From the NCBI RefSeq assembly GCF_002086115.1, contig NZ_MVHJ01000003.1, positions 303,190 through 367,189 of the forward strand: DNA of 64,000 nt, given 5' to 3'. Below, piece after piece: positions 37,520 through 47,420 of this stretch (its first letter is position 1; each line of letters starts with the position of its first letter). This DNA comes from Mycolicibacterium bacteremicum. Lineage in GTDB: Bacteria > Actinomycetota > Actinomycetes > Mycobacteriales > Mycobacteriaceae. The notes below the pieces were generated by a model, which had not been told where the DNA came from, searched no databases, and worked only from the letters and a program-made list of their open reading frames with translations. Both the position numbers and the translations under genes were made by a program.

Positions 37520-38599
37520 TTAGTCCACCGACCAGGTGTCTTTGCCGCGAAGCAGCGATTGCAGTGCGGCCGTGTCGTGCACCTTGGCATCCCGCGCCGC
37601 GGCGATCTGGTTGCGGGCGGCGTCGTCGTATGTCGGCTTGTTCACCTGCCGGAAGATACCCATCACCATGTGGTCGAGGTTCTGCTCGGAGAGTCGCGAC
37701 AGCGCGAACGCGTACGCCGGGTCGTCCAGGGTGGCGTCGTGCACCACGATCTGATCGGCGGGCACGTCGGCGGTCTTGGCGACCTCCAGGCCGAACCCGG
37801 ACTTGATGACCGCGTACTCACCATCGGCGCCGAAGGTGATCGGCTCGCCGTGGGTGATGTTGATCAACCGGTCCTCGGCGCCTTCCTTGCGGAGCGCGTC
37901 GAAGGATCCGTCGTTGAAGATCGGGCAGTCCTGCATGATCTCCACGAGTGCCGCACCGCGGTGCGCAGCGGCGCCCCGCAGCACCTCGGTCAGGCCCTTG
38001 CGGTCGGAGTCCAGGGCGCGCCCGACGAAGGTGGCCTCGGCTCCCAGCGCCAGCGACACCGGATTGAACGGGTAGTCCAACGAGCCCATCGGGGTGGATT
38101 TGGTGACCTTGCCGACCTCGGAGGTGGGCGAGTACTGACCCTTGGTCAGACCGTAGATCCGGTTGTTGAACAACAGGATGGTGATGTTGATGTTGCGGCG
38201 CAGCGCGTGGATCAGATGGTTTCCGCCGATCGACAGCGAATCACCGTCGCCGGTGACGACCCACACCGAGAGGTCCTCGCGAGCCAGCGCCAGGCCGGTC
38301 GCGATGGTCGGGGCACGCCCGTGGATGGAGTGGAAACCGTAGGTCTCCAGGTAGTACGGGAACCGGCTCGAGCAACCGATACCGCTGACGAAGGCAATGT
38401 TCTCGCGGCGCAGCCCCAACTCCGGCAGGAAGTTGCGGATGGTGTTGAGGATGACGTAGTCACCGCACCCGGGGCACCAGCGGACCTCCTGGTCGCTGGT
38501 GAAGTCCTTGCCCTTCTGCGGCTGGTCCGTCGTCGGCACCAGCGCCGTCTTGCTGAGGGCTTCGGTCAGGCCCAGATCAGAGCCAACGAGGTCGGTCAT
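37520..38599 (-). CDS. korB: 2-oxoglutarate:ferredoxin oxidoreductase beta subunit KorB
   Basis: A 359-residue thiamine-diphosphate- and iron-sulfur-binding subunit. Cysteines in RWCPGCGDY and GIGCSSR, with another in the C-terminal third, ligate the [4Fe-4S] cluster, and GDGDSLSIGGNH is the ThDP/Mg motif. With KorA it oxidises 2-oxoglutarate to succinyl-CoA and reduces ferredoxin, giving mycobacteria an alternative to 2-oxoglutarate dehydrogenase. The ATG overlaps the korA stop by 4 bp. Confidence 0.95.
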   Translation of the reverse strand: MTDLVGSDLGLTEALSKTALVPTTDQPQKGKDFTSDQEVRWCPGCGDYVILNTIRNFLPELGLRRENIAFVSGIGCSSRFPYYLETYGFHSIHGRAPTIATGLALAREDLSVWVVTGDGDSLSIGGNHLIHALRRNINITILLFNNRIYGLTKGQYSPTSEVGKVTKSTPMGSLDYPFNPVSLALGAEATFVGRALDSDRKGLTEVLRGAAAHRGAALVEIMQDCPIFNDGSFDALRKEGAEDRLINITHGEPITFGADGEYAVIKSGFGLEVAKTADVPADQIVVHDATLDDPAYAFALSRLSEQNLDHMVMGIFRQVNKPTYDDAARNQIAAARDAKVHDTAALQSLLRGKDTWSVD

Positions 38600-40524
38600 G
38601 CTCCTGCTCCCACAGATTCCACGGTGGCGGCGGCCAGCCGGGCGAACTTCGCCTTGTCAGTTTCCTTCTCGCGCAACGTGCCGTCCAGCGCCGCATCGAT
38701 GATGCCCTCGACCTCGTCCGCCAGGAAGGCCATGCCCTCGACCTTGGTGACCGACTGGATGTCGACCAGGTACTTGCCGCGCAACAGCAGGGCGAGCTGG
38801 CCGAGGTTCATCTCGGGCACGACCACCTTGGGGTAGCGGCGCAGCACCTCTTCGAGGTTGGACGGGAACGGGTTGAGGTGGCGCAGCTGGGCATGCGCGA
38901 CCTTGATGCCCTTGCGGCGCGCCCGCCGGCACGCCTCGCCGATGGGGCCGTACGAGCTGCCCCAGCCGAGCATCAGCAGCTCGGCATCATCGGTCGGATC
39001 GTCGACCACCAGATCGGGCACCGCGATGCCGTCGATCTTGAGCTGACGCAACCGCACCATCAGATCGTGGTTCTTGGGTTCGTAGGAGATGTTGCCCGAA
39101 CCGTTGGCCGCTTCCAGCCCACCGATGCGGTGCTCCAGGCCCGGGGTGCCCGGCACGGCGAACTGGCGGGCCAGCGTCTCCGGGTCACGGGCGTAGGGCT
39201 CGAATGGCTCACCGGGCTTGGCGAACGTGTGCTCGATGGCCGGGTAGGTGCTGATGTCCGGGATGCGCCACGGTTCGGATCCGTTGGCGATCGCGCCGTC
39301 GGACAGGATGATCACCGGGGTGTGATAGCCGATCGCGATGCGGGCGGCCTCCACCGCGATGTCGAAGCAGTCCGACGGTGAGCACGGCGCCAATACGGCG
39401 ACCGGCGATTCGCCGTTGCGGCCGTAGAGCGCCTGCAGCAGGTCGGCCTGCTCGGTCTTGGTGGGCAGTCCGGTGGACGGGCCGCCGCGCTGCACGTCGA
39501 TGACGATGAGCGGCAGCTCGGTCATGACCGCCAGGCCGATCGCCTCGGATTTCAGCGACACACCCGGACCCGAGGTGCTGGTGACACCGAGTGCGCCGCC
39601 ATAGGACGCGCCGATCGCGGCACCGATACCGGCGATCTCGTCCTCGGCCTGGAACGTCATCACATTGAAGTGCTTGTACTTGGACAGCTCGTGCAGGATG
39701 TCACTGGCCGGGGTGATCGGGTACGTGCCCAGCACCACCTGGACACCGGAGAGATGACCGGCGGAGACGATGCCGTAGGCCAGCGCGGTGTTGCCCGAGA
39801 TCTGGCGGTATTCGCCGGACTTCAGCTTCGCCGGGGCGACCTCATAGGTGGTGGCGAACGCCTCGGTGGTCTCGCCGTAGTTCCAGCCGGCCTTCAGCGC
39901 CAGCACGTTGGCCTCGGCGATCTCGGGTTTGCGGGCGAACTTTTCGCGGATGAACGACTCGCTGGACGCTAGCTCGCGGCCGTACATCCAGGACAGCAGT
40001 CCGAGCGCAAACATGTTCTTGGCGCGCTGGCCGTCCTTCTTGGTGGCGCCGATCGCCTCGACGGCGCCCAGGGTCAGGGTGGTCATGGCCACCGACTGCA
40101 CGACGTAGTCGGACAGCTCCTCGGTCTCCAGCGGGTTGGCGTCGTATCCGACCTTGGCGAGATTGCGCTTGGTGAACTCGTCGGAGTTGGCGATGATCAG
40201 GCCGCCGCGCGGGAGGTCGCCGACGTTGGCCTTGAGCGCCGCGGGGTTCATCGCGACGAGGACGTCGGGCCGGTCACCGGCGGTGAGGATGTCGTAGTCG
40301 GCGATCTGGATCTGGAACGACGACACACCGGGCAGGGTGCCCTGTGGTGCCCGGATCTCGGCGGGGTAGTTCGGCTGGGTCGCCAGGTCGTTGCCGAAAA
40401 GGGCGGCCTCCGAGGTGAAGCGATCGCCGGTAAGCTGCATGCCGTCACCGGAGTCGCCGGCGAAGCGGATGACCACTTTTTCCAGCTTCTGCCGCGGAGC
40501 GCCGGTGCTGCCGTTCTGACCCAC
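38596..40524 (-). CDS. korA: 2-oxoglutarate:ferredoxin oxidoreductase alpha subunit KorA
   Basis: A 642-residue fusion of the gamma domain (N-terminal 200 residues, RFAGDSGDGMQLTGD) and the alpha domain (ISGNTALAYG near 240, then the pyrimidine-binding region with TFQAEDEIAGIGAA). It binds substrate and CoA as partner of KorB. The start is the GTG at 40524 (VGQNGSTG), with AGGAAG six bases upstream; an ATG at 40560 adds 12 residues that lack homology with the M. tuberculosis N-terminus as I recall it. First gene of korA - korB - mobA. Confidence 0.94.
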   Translation of the reverse strand: MGQNGSTGAPRQKLEKVVIRFAGDSGDGMQLTGDRFTSEAALFGNDLATQPNYPAEIRAPQGTLPGVSSFQIQIADYDILTAGDRPDVLVAMNPAALKANVGDLPRGGLIIANSDEFTKRNLAKVGYDANPLETEELSDYVVQSVAMTTLTLGAVEAIGATKKDGQRAKNMFALGLLSWMYGRELASSESFIREKFARKPEIAEANVLALKAGWNYGETTEAFATTYEVAPAKLKSGEYRQISGNTALAYGIVSAGHLSGVQVVLGTYPITPASDILHELSKYKHFNVMTFQAEDEIAGIGAAIGASYGGALGVTSTSGPGVSLKSEAIGLAVMTELPLIVIDVQRGGPSTGLPTKTEQADLLQALYGRNGESPVAVLAPCSPSDCFDIAVEAARIAIGYHTPVIILSDGAIANGSEPWRIPDISTYPAIEHTFAKPGEPFEPYARDPETLARQFAVPGTPGLEHRIGGLEAANGSGNISYEPKNHDLMVRLRQLKIDGIAVPDLVVDDPTDDAELLMLGWGSSYGPIGEACRRARRKGIKVAHAQLRHLNPFPSNLEEVLRRYPKVVVPEMNLGQLALLLRGKYLVDIQSVTKVEGMAFLADEVEGIIDAALDGTLREKETDKAKFARLAAATVESVGAGA

Positions 40525-40837
40525 GACTTCCTGCCTTTCACGCCCCGGCCGGTGGCGCATGGCCAGGCGGGCGTTACGTCAAAAACTTTTTGTGTCACTG
40601 CGAGTAACCAGTATGGCACTTCTCTTAGGGTGTCCATCGTCGGGCGAGTCGCCGACACGCGGGTTGCGTCGGAGAAAACGCCCAGTTCAGTCGCGTGAAG
40701 CCGGGGCCCTGAGACACGAACATGTGGTTTTCGTCACTTTTGGAGAATGTCATTCTCTAAGGATTCGGTTACCGTGCAGTAGCTGTCGGCAAGCAGCATG
40801 GCCTGCGAACTTGACACCTGTCAAGTTCGGTCGGGCG
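40525..40837. promoter_or_regulatory. korA upstream region with two palindromes
   Basis: A 313-base gap without a gene. It holds GAGAAT-GTC-ATTCTC (40743-40757) and a perfect 11-bp inverted repeat CGAACTTGACA/TGTCAAGTTCG (40806-40816 with 40819-40829). The second starts 9 bases after the stop of the minus-strand PfkB gene, so as RNA it could end that transcript. As DNA, both could be operators for korA, which starts about 220-300 bases away. I see no consensus promoter. Confidence 0.45.
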
Positions 40838-41683
40838 TCATGCCTTCGCCGACGGAACCTCGACGCGCTTCTGTAGCTCGCGGGCCACCAGTTCACTGGC
40901 GATCTCGACCGCGCGGCGCGGTTCGGCGCCCATGGCGCGGTGGGCCACGTAGCTGGCGGTGAACATGTCCCCGGCACCGGTGGTCTGCACATCCATCACC
41001 CGCCAGGCGGCCGGCACGCGCACCACCGACCCGTCCCGGTAGATGTCGCACCCCTCCGAGCCATAGGTCACCAGGATCTCCGGGACCCCCAGCCACGCGG
41101 CGGTATCCAGATCGAAGGCGCCGTCGGCGACGATGACGGCTTCGTCCTCGGCGAGCTTGAGCACACTGAGGTGACGCAGCAGTTCGGGCGAGAAATTACG
41201 GTCCAGCACCAGCGGGCCGATCTGGTCGGCGCGCACCAGGCCCTGGCCGTCGTAGGCGATGCGGTGGCCGCGGGCGGCCAGGTGGGCCAAGGTGTCGGCC
41301 GGGAAGTCCGTGCGCAGCAGCGGGGCCAGATGGATCCAGCTGGTACGCGGGTCATCGGTGTCGATATCGGCCGGTCGCCACACCGGTCCGATCGACGAGA
41401 CGCCCATGTGCCGGTGGTCGGTGTCGTCGTAGTCCAGGCTGAAACCACTGGTGCGGTCCGACGGCAGCAGCCGCACCAGGGACCCGAACCGCTCCAGAAC
41501 CGGCTCGAAGAGGTCGTGGTGCTGCTCCTCGCCCATCGCGGCGATGTGCGTGCTGCCCGGCGCCGATTCCAGCGCCACGCCCGCAAAGGAGGCGCAGCCA
41601 CCGGGGCTGGGCGCCGCGCCGTTGATGACGTCGATGGCCAGGTTGCCCAGCACCGTCACGCCCGGGACCAGCTCTGGCGCCAT
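40838..41683 (-). CDS. PfkB-family carbohydrate kinase
   Basis: A 281-residue sugar kinase with the diagnostic DVQTTGAGDMFTASY motif near residues 225-239 and an N-terminal GNLAIDVING. The usual glycine-rich GG motif near residue 30 reads SPGGCASFAG. It is shorter than IolC (350 residues), and its substrate is unknown. It lies 127 bp downstream of a LacI regulator on the same strand, beside a dehydrogenase/isomerase set read the other way, so it probably phosphorylates a sugar or polyol product of that set. Confidence 0.83.
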   Translation of the reverse strand: MAPELVPGVTVLGNLAIDVINGAAPSPGGCASFAGVALESAPGSTHIAAMGEEQHHDLFEPVLERFGSLVRLLPSDRTSGFSLDYDDTDHRHMGVSSIGPVWRPADIDTDDPRTSWIHLAPLLRTDFPADTLAHLAARGHRIAYDGQGLVRADQIGPLVLDRNFSPELLRHLSVLKLAEDEAVIVADGAFDLDTAAWLGVPEILVTYGSEGCDIYRDGSVVRVPAAWRVMDVQTTGAGDMFTASYVAHRAMGAEPRRAVEIASELVARELQKRVEVPSAKA

Positions 41684-41810
41684 CAGTCGAATTCCCCTGC
41701 TTGTGGTTTGTCCTGTCGTCGGCACATGGTCACGTGGCCGAGCGGTGAAATGGTAGTCCGCGCGGCCCACTTTCAGCGATTCCGCAGGCAGCGCCGGCCT
41801 GTGCCGATCG

Positions 41811-42812
<1,002 letters not shown>

Positions 42813-42840
42813 GGGCGCTCGCTCTCCCGCGCGTCTCTCC

Positions 42841-42901
42841 CGCGAGCAGACGCGGGTACCCCCTTATGCGGCGATTCTGGGGGCACAAGCGTCTGCTCGC
42901 G
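42841..42901. repeat. Hairpin element with GCAGACGC arms, copy A
   Basis: Perfect 13-bp arms CGCGAGCAGACGC (42841-42853) and GCGTCTGCTCGCG (42889-42901), with a further CCCCC/GGGGG pairing inside (42859-42863 with 42879-42883). It lies between divergent genes, so it is not in a terminator position. A close relative sits between convergent genes at 52526-52578. Confidence 0.85.
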
Positions 42902-42920
42902 AATGGTTGGTGACGATCTG

Positions 42921-42941
42921 TGATGGTTTTTTGATGGTTTT
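42921..42941 (+). promoter_or_regulatory. Direct repeat TGATGGTTTT upstream of the MocA operon
   Basis: TGATGGTTTT occurs at 42921-42930 and 42932-42941, an 11-bp period, about one helical turn. It lies 80 bp before the ATG at 43022, in the control region shared with the LacI gene, so it is a candidate regulator site. I could not define a matching inverted repeat. Confidence 0.35.
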
Positions 42942-43021
42942 CTGCTGTTGATTGCGCTCGGTATCACAGCAAGACTAGCCGTCGTGTCCATCCACGGCGC
43001 ACAGTACGAACGGAGCAACCC

Positions 43022-44029
43022 ATGACCACCATCGGCGTGATCGGATTGGGCCGCATCGGCGCATTCCACACCGAAACCCTTGCCGGACTTGACGGTATCG
43101 ACGGGTTGGTGATCACCGACGAACGCGCAGACGTGACGGCCGCGGTGGCCGCCAAACACGGCGCCACGGCCGTCGGGTCCGTCGAGGAACTGCTGGCCGC
43201 GGGCATCGACGGTGTCGTGGTGGCCGCGGCCACCCCGGCGCACGCGGAACTCACGCTGGCCGCGGTCGACCGCGGGATCCCCACCTTCTGCGAGAAGCCG
43301 ATCGCCTCGACCGCCGCCGAGAGCGTGCGGGTCGCCGATCTCATCGCCCGCTCCGGCGTCCCGGTGCAGGTGGGTTATCAGCGCCGCTTCGACGCCGCCT
43401 TCGCCGCGGCCAAGGCCGCCGTCGACAGTGGCAGCCTCGGCACCCTGCACACGGTGCGCAGCACGACCATGGACCCCGCTCCCCCGCCGATGGACTACAT
43501 CAAGGGCTCGGGCGGCATCTTCCGGGATTGCGCCGTCCACGATTTCGACATCGTCCGCTGGATCACCGGTCAGCAGGCCGTCGAGGTCTACGCCACCGGC
43601 ACGGTGCAGGGCGACCCGCTGTTCACCGAGTACGGCGATGTCGACACCGCCGCGGTGGTGGTCCGGTTCGACGGGGGCGCGCTCGGCGTCATCTCCAACG
43701 CCCGCTACAACGCCCGCGGGTATGACTGCCGCCTCGAAATACACGGCTTCGACGATTCGGTCGCCGCCGGCTGGGACCAGGGTGCACCGCTGAAGAACGT
43801 CGATCCTGCGAACGAGTTCCCCACCGGACCGGCGCACAACTTCTTCATGGACCGCTTCACCGAGGCGTTCCGCACCGAACTGGCCGGTTTCGTCGAGGTT
43901 GCCAAGGGCGGCCCGGTCCGCGGGGCGACCGTCGCCGACGCCGTCGAGGTGGCCTGGCTGGCCGAGGCCGCCACCGAGTCCCTGCGCCGGGGCGCCCCGG
44001 TGCGCATCGAGGAGGTACGGGGAGCATGA
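43022..44029 (+). CDS. Gfo/Idh/MocA-family dehydrogenase, inositol 2-dehydrogenase-like
   Basis: A 335-residue NAD(P)-dependent oxidoreductase with Rossmann motif GVIGLGRIGAFH (residues 5-16), the family motif EKPIAST (about 96-102) and a catalytic lysine/histidine region (RDCAVHDFDIVRW). It resembles IolG-type myo-inositol or scyllo-inositol dehydrogenases. The iol operon has its own IolG at 61887, so this one may act on another inositol isomer or a related cyclic polyol. It overlaps the next gene by 4 bp (ATGA). Confidence 0.85.
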   Translation: MTTIGVIGLGRIGAFHTETLAGLDGIDGLVITDERADVTAAVAAKHGATAVGSVEELLAAGIDGVVVAAATPAHAELTLAAVDRGIPTFCEKPIASTAAESVRVADLIARSGVPVQVGYQRRFDAAFAAAKAAVDSGSLGTLHTVRSTTMDPAPPPMDYIKGSGGIFRDCAVHDFDIVRWITGQQAVEVYATGTVQGDPLFTEYGDVDTAAVVVRFDGGALGVISNARYNARGYDCRLEIHGFDDSVAAGWDQGAPLKNVDPANEFPTGPAHNFFMDRFTEAFRTELAGFVEVAKGGPVRGATVADAVEVAWLAEAATESLRRGAPVRIEEVRGA

Positions 44030-44901
44030 GCACCGACACCATGAAAATCGCCGGAGCGCCCATCTCCTGGGGTGTCTGTGAGGTTCCCGGCTGGGGCTTC
44101 CAGCTCAAACCCGAACAGGTCCTCACCGAGATGCGCGGTGTCGGGCTGACCGCCACCGAACTCGGCCCGGAGGGATTCCTGCCCACCGACACCGACGAAC
44201 TGAAGGCGGTCCTGGCGAGCCACCGGCTCGCCTGTGTGGGTGGATTCGTGCCGGTGGTGCTGCACAAACCCGACCATGACCCCACCGAAGACCTTGCCGG
44301 GCCGCTGGATTCGCTGGTCGCCGCAGACGCCGGTGTGGTGGTGCTGGCCGCAGCCACCGGGGCCGAGGGCTACGACTCACGCCCCGTACTGGACGAATCG
44401 CAGTGGGACATCCTGCTGACCAATCTGGACCGGTTGGCCGCCATCGTCGCCGACCGTGGATTGCTGGCCGTGCTGCACCCGCACGTCGGCACCATGGTCG
44501 AGAGCCGCGCCGAGGTGGACCGGGTGCTGGCCGGATCATCGATCCCGCTGTGCCTGGACACCGGGCATCTGCTGATCGGCGGCACCGACCCGCTGGAACT
44601 GGCCAAGGCGGTGCCACAGCGCATCGCACACACCCATCTCAAGGATGTCGACGCGGCACTGGCCGCCAAGGTGCAGGCCGGTGAACTCAGCTACACCGAT
44701 GCTGTCAAGGCCGGCATGTACACGCCACTGGGCACCGGGGACATCGATATCGCCGGTATCGTCTCGGTGTTGCGGGACAACGGGTTCGACGGCTGGTTCG
44801 TGATGGAGCAGGACACCATTCTGGACAGCGCACCGGTGGGCGACGGCCCGGTTGCCGACGTGCGCGCCAGCGTGGCGTTCCTGAACAGCGTCGCCGGATG
44901 A
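44026..44901 (+). CDS. IolE-like TIM-barrel dehydratase/isomerase
   Basis: A 291-residue xylose-isomerase-like TIM barrel. The N-terminal GAPISWGVCEVPGWG is the pattern of inosose dehydratases (compare GSAPDSWGVWF in the IolE at 60950). Metal ligands are suggested by HPHVGTMVE, CLDTGHL and HTHLKDVD. It probably dehydrates or isomerises the keto-inositol or keto-sugar made by the dehydrogenase next to it. It is coupled to both neighbours by 4-bp overlaps. A sugar-phosphate epimerase role is possible. Confidence 0.82.
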   Translation: MSTDTMKIAGAPISWGVCEVPGWGFQLKPEQVLTEMRGVGLTATELGPEGFLPTDTDELKAVLASHRLACVGGFVPVVLHKPDHDPTEDLAGPLDSLVAADAGVVVLAAATGAEGYDSRPVLDESQWDILLTNLDRLAAIVADRGLLAVLHPHVGTMVESRAEVDRVLAGSSIPLCLDTGHLLIGGTDPLELAKAVPQRIAHTHLKDVDAALAAKVQAGELSYTDAVKAGMYTPLGTGDIDIAGIVSVLRDNGFDGWFVMEQDTILDSAPVGDGPVADVRASVAFLNSVAG

Positions 44902-45869
44902 GGATCGGCGTCCTCGGCGCGTCCCGGATCGCCGAGGACGCCATCGTCGGTCCCGCGGCCGAACTCGGACACCGACTGGTGGCCGTGGCGGCCCGCGACC
45001 GTGGTCGCGCCGCCACCTTCGCCGATAAATACGGTGTGGAACGGGTCCTGGACTCCTATCAGGACGTCATCGACCACCCCGACGTCGATGTCATCTACAA
45101 CCCGTTGGCCAACTCCCTGCACGCGCCGTGGAATCTCGCGGCCATCGCCGCGGGCAAACCGGTGCTCAGCGAGAAGCCCTCCGCCCGCAACCATTCCGAG
45201 GCCATCCAGGTGGCCCGAGCCGCCACCGAGGCCGGCGTGACCGTGATGGAGGCCTTCCACTACTACTTCCACCCGGTGACCAGACGGGCACTCGAATTGG
45301 CCGCGGATGGATCGCTCGGCGAGATCCGGCGGGTCGAGGTGGCGATGGCGATGCCCGAGCCCGCTGCGCAGGACCCACGGTGGTCGTTGGACATGGCCGG
45401 TGGCGCGGTGATGGATCTGGGTTGTTACGGCCTGCACATCATGCGGTCGCTGGGTCGTCGCGTGCTCGGCGACCCGAGGATCGCGGGCGCACGCGCCGAA
45501 CTGCGGTCGCCGGGGGTGGATGCGCGCTGCGACATCGATATCGAGTTCCCCGGTGGTGCGACCGGGGTCTCGACCAATTCGATGGTGGCCGAGGACTATT
45601 CGTTCACCCTGCGAATCACCGGCAGCACCGGTGCGGCGTTCGTGCACGATTTCATCCACCCGGCCGGCGATGACCGGCTGACCGTCACCACCCCAGCCGG
45701 TTCAACTATCGAGCATCACGGCACCCGGGCCTCCTACAGCCATCAGCTGGAAGCGTTCGCCGCACACGTCGAACACGGCGCGCCACTGCCGTTCGGCGTG
45801 GATGACGCGGTGGCCAACATGGCGTTGGTGGATGCCACGTATCGCGCGGCCGGTCTGCAGCCGCGGTAG
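44898..45869 (+). CDS. Gfo/Idh/MocA-family oxidoreductase
   Basis: A 323-residue NAD(P)-dependent dehydrogenase with GVLGASRIAEDA (residues 4-15), the EKPSARN motif (about 93-99), and GGAVMDLGCYGLH containing the usual catalytic histidine. It differs from the IolG-like gene two places upstream, being more like dTDP- or glucose-fructose-oxidoreductase relatives. As third gene of a coupled operon it may carry out a second redox step. Substrate not known. Confidence 0.82.
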   Translation: MRIGVLGASRIAEDAIVGPAAELGHRLVAVAARDRGRAATFADKYGVERVLDSYQDVIDHPDVDVIYNPLANSLHAPWNLAAIAAGKPVLSEKPSARNHSEAIQVARAATEAGVTVMEAFHYYFHPVTRRALELAADGSLGEIRRVEVAMAMPEPAAQDPRWSLDMAGGAVMDLGCYGLHIMRSLGRRVLGDPRIAGARAELRSPGVDARCDIDIEFPGGATGVSTNSMVAEDYSFTLRITGSTGAAFVHDFIHPAGDDRLTVTTPAGSTIEHHGTRASYSHQLEAFAAHVEHGAPLPFGVDDAVANMALVDATYRAAGLQPR

Positions 45870-45881
45870 CGGCCCGCCGGC

Positions 45882-46355
45882 TCAGTGCGTGAGGTACCGG
45901 TCGGCCAGACCGGTCAGGGTTGATTCGATGCCCTCGGCATTCTTCTTCTGCATGCCGAGCAGTTCGATCACGAACGGCACCTTGGCCGACGAATAATCGA
46001 AGGTCTCGGTGACCTTGGTGATGCCCGGGCTCACCTCGGCGAATTCCCAGCGCCATTTGTGGCCCAGCGGGTGCTGCCATTCGACGATCTGGTTCTCTTC
46101 GACTCGGGTAACCGTCGACGTGATCTTGTAGGGGAGCCCGTACTGAGTCATGCCGACGGTGAACTTGTCGCCCTTGGACAGCCGGTGCGGACCCTTGACA
46201 TCGACATTGCGGACGGTGCCCGAGCCGTCGATATCGTGATGGCGGTGCGGGTCGGCGATCTGCTCGAACAGCGTCGCCACCGGTGCCGTGACCTGCACGC
46301 TGCGGCTCACGGCCTGTTTTCCGGCGTCTTCTGTCTTCAGTGTCGTCGTCGTCAT
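45882..46355 (-). CDS. SRPBCC (START/Bet v1-like) family protein
   Basis: A 157-residue protein of the polyketide cyclase/dehydrase-like fold, with VSRSVQVTAPVATLFEQIADP at the N-terminus and a long C-terminal helix. This fold has a deep hydrophobic pocket that binds lipids or aromatics. It is convergent with the MocA gene and has no obvious link to polyol metabolism. Function unknown. Confidence 0.75.
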   Translation of the reverse strand: MTTTTLKTEDAGKQAVSRSVQVTAPVATLFEQIADPHRHHDIDGSGTVRNVDVKGPHRLSKGDKFTVGMTQYGLPYKITSTVTRVEENQIVEWQHPLGHKWRWEFAEVSPGITKVTETFDYSSAKVPFVIELLGMQKKNAEGIESTLTGLADRYLTH

Positions 46356-46543
46356 GGCGGCTCGTATACCCGCGCCCCGGTCGAGCTACACGGTGCGGGC
46401 GGTGCCCGCCGCCGGCGACCTCTGCGAACTGGCATCGGCCGTCTTCAGCACCCCTGCCGCGTCCGCGATGCCTTCGATGCGACCGGAGCTCGGACCCCTG
46501 CTGAAACAGTTTCCGTGTCGACAGTCGAGCCGACACACGACAA

Positions 46544-46582
46544 CGGCGCGGTCCCGTCCGGTGTCCGGACGAAACCGCGCCG
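46544..46582 (-). terminator. Hairpin terminator of the sugar ABC operon
   Basis: GGCGCGGT/ACCGCGCC arms (46545-46552 with 46574-46581) continue across a 2x2 internal loop into CGTCCGG/CCGGACG (46555-46561 with 46565-46571) closed by TGT. The base of the stem gains one more C-G pair. It begins 12 bases after the ABC ATPase stop codon. No U tract follows. Confidence 0.75.
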
Positions 46583-46594
46583 AGGACGGTTGGG

Positions 46595-47416
46595 TTACTT
46601 GCTTCCGCGCAGCTCGTGGCTCAATGCCTCGAGCTCGTCGCCGCCGGCCATCTGCTGGGTCAGGTGCTCGAGCGTGATCTCGTCGTACGTGCAGTCCAGC
46701 TTCTGCCGCCCGCGGTTGAGCAGCACGAAATGGTCACCGACCATGTGGGCGTGGTGCGGGTTGTGCGTGATGAACACGACGCCGAACCCCGCCTCCTTGG
46801 CCGCGGTGATGTATTTGAGCACCACACCGGACTGCTTGACGCCCAGCGCCGCGGTCGGCTCATCCAGGATCAGCACCCGCGCACCGAAGAAGACCGCCCG
46901 CGCGATCGCCACGCACTGGCGCTGACCGCCGGACAGCGAGCCGATCGGCGCGTCGACGTCAGGGAGTTCGATGCCCATCTTCGACAGCTCGGCCAGCGTG
47001 GTGGCCCGCATCGCGTTGGCGTCCAGCGACCACGGGAACGATTTCTTGCGGACCTCCTGACCCAGGAAGAAGTTGCGCCACACCGGCATCAACGGGACGA
47101 CGGCCAGGTTCTGGTAAACGGTCGCGATGCCCTTGTCCAGCGCGTCGGCGGGTGAGGAGAACCTCGTCGACTCACCGTCGACCAGCAGATCACCGTCGGT
47201 CTGCTGGTGCAGGCCCGCGATGATCTTGATGAGCGTGGATTTCCCGGCGCCATTGTCACCGAGGATGCCGGTCACCTCGCCGGCATGTACCCGCAGGCTG
47301 ATGTCCTTCAGCGCGGTGATGTTGCCGTAGGACTTGCCGACGTTGCGCAGTTCGACCAGCGGCACCTTCTTACCGTCCGAGGCTGCGTTGCTGGGGGTTT
47401 CGACTGTTGCGGTCAT
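46595..47416 (-). CDS. Sugar ABC transporter ATP-binding protein
   Basis: A 273-residue ATPase with one nucleotide-binding domain: Walker A GDNGAGKSTL near residues 54-63, signature LSGGQRQC, and Walker B VLILDEPTA. Ribose/inositol-type importers usually have a double ATPase of about 500 residues; this half-size form (FrcA type) must work as a homodimer. It is third in the order binding protein - permease - ATPase on the minus strand. Confidence 0.92.
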   Translation of the reverse strand: MTATVETPSNAASDGKKVPLVELRNVGKSYGNITALKDISLRVHAGEVTGILGDNGAGKSTLIKIIAGLHQQTDGDLLVDGESTRFSSPADALDKGIATVYQNLAVVPLMPVWRNFFLGQEVRKKSFPWSLDANAMRATTLAELSKMGIELPDVDAPIGSLSGGQRQCVAIARAVFFGARVLILDEPTAALGVKQSGVVLKYITAAKEAGFGVVFITHNPHHAHMVGDHFVLLNRGRQKLDCTYDEITLEHLTQQMAGGDELEALSHELRGSK

Positions 47417-47420
47417 CAGA

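Noticed and set aside
43705..44357. Minus-strand open frames opposite the MocA/IolE-like junction
   Set aside because: They run across two coupled plus-strand genes and have no start signals.
45706..46536. Longer minus-strand frame overlapping the SRPBCC gene
   Set aside because: It is a different frame of the same strand, Arg-rich and without motifs. The SRPBCC frame starts cleanly at 46355.
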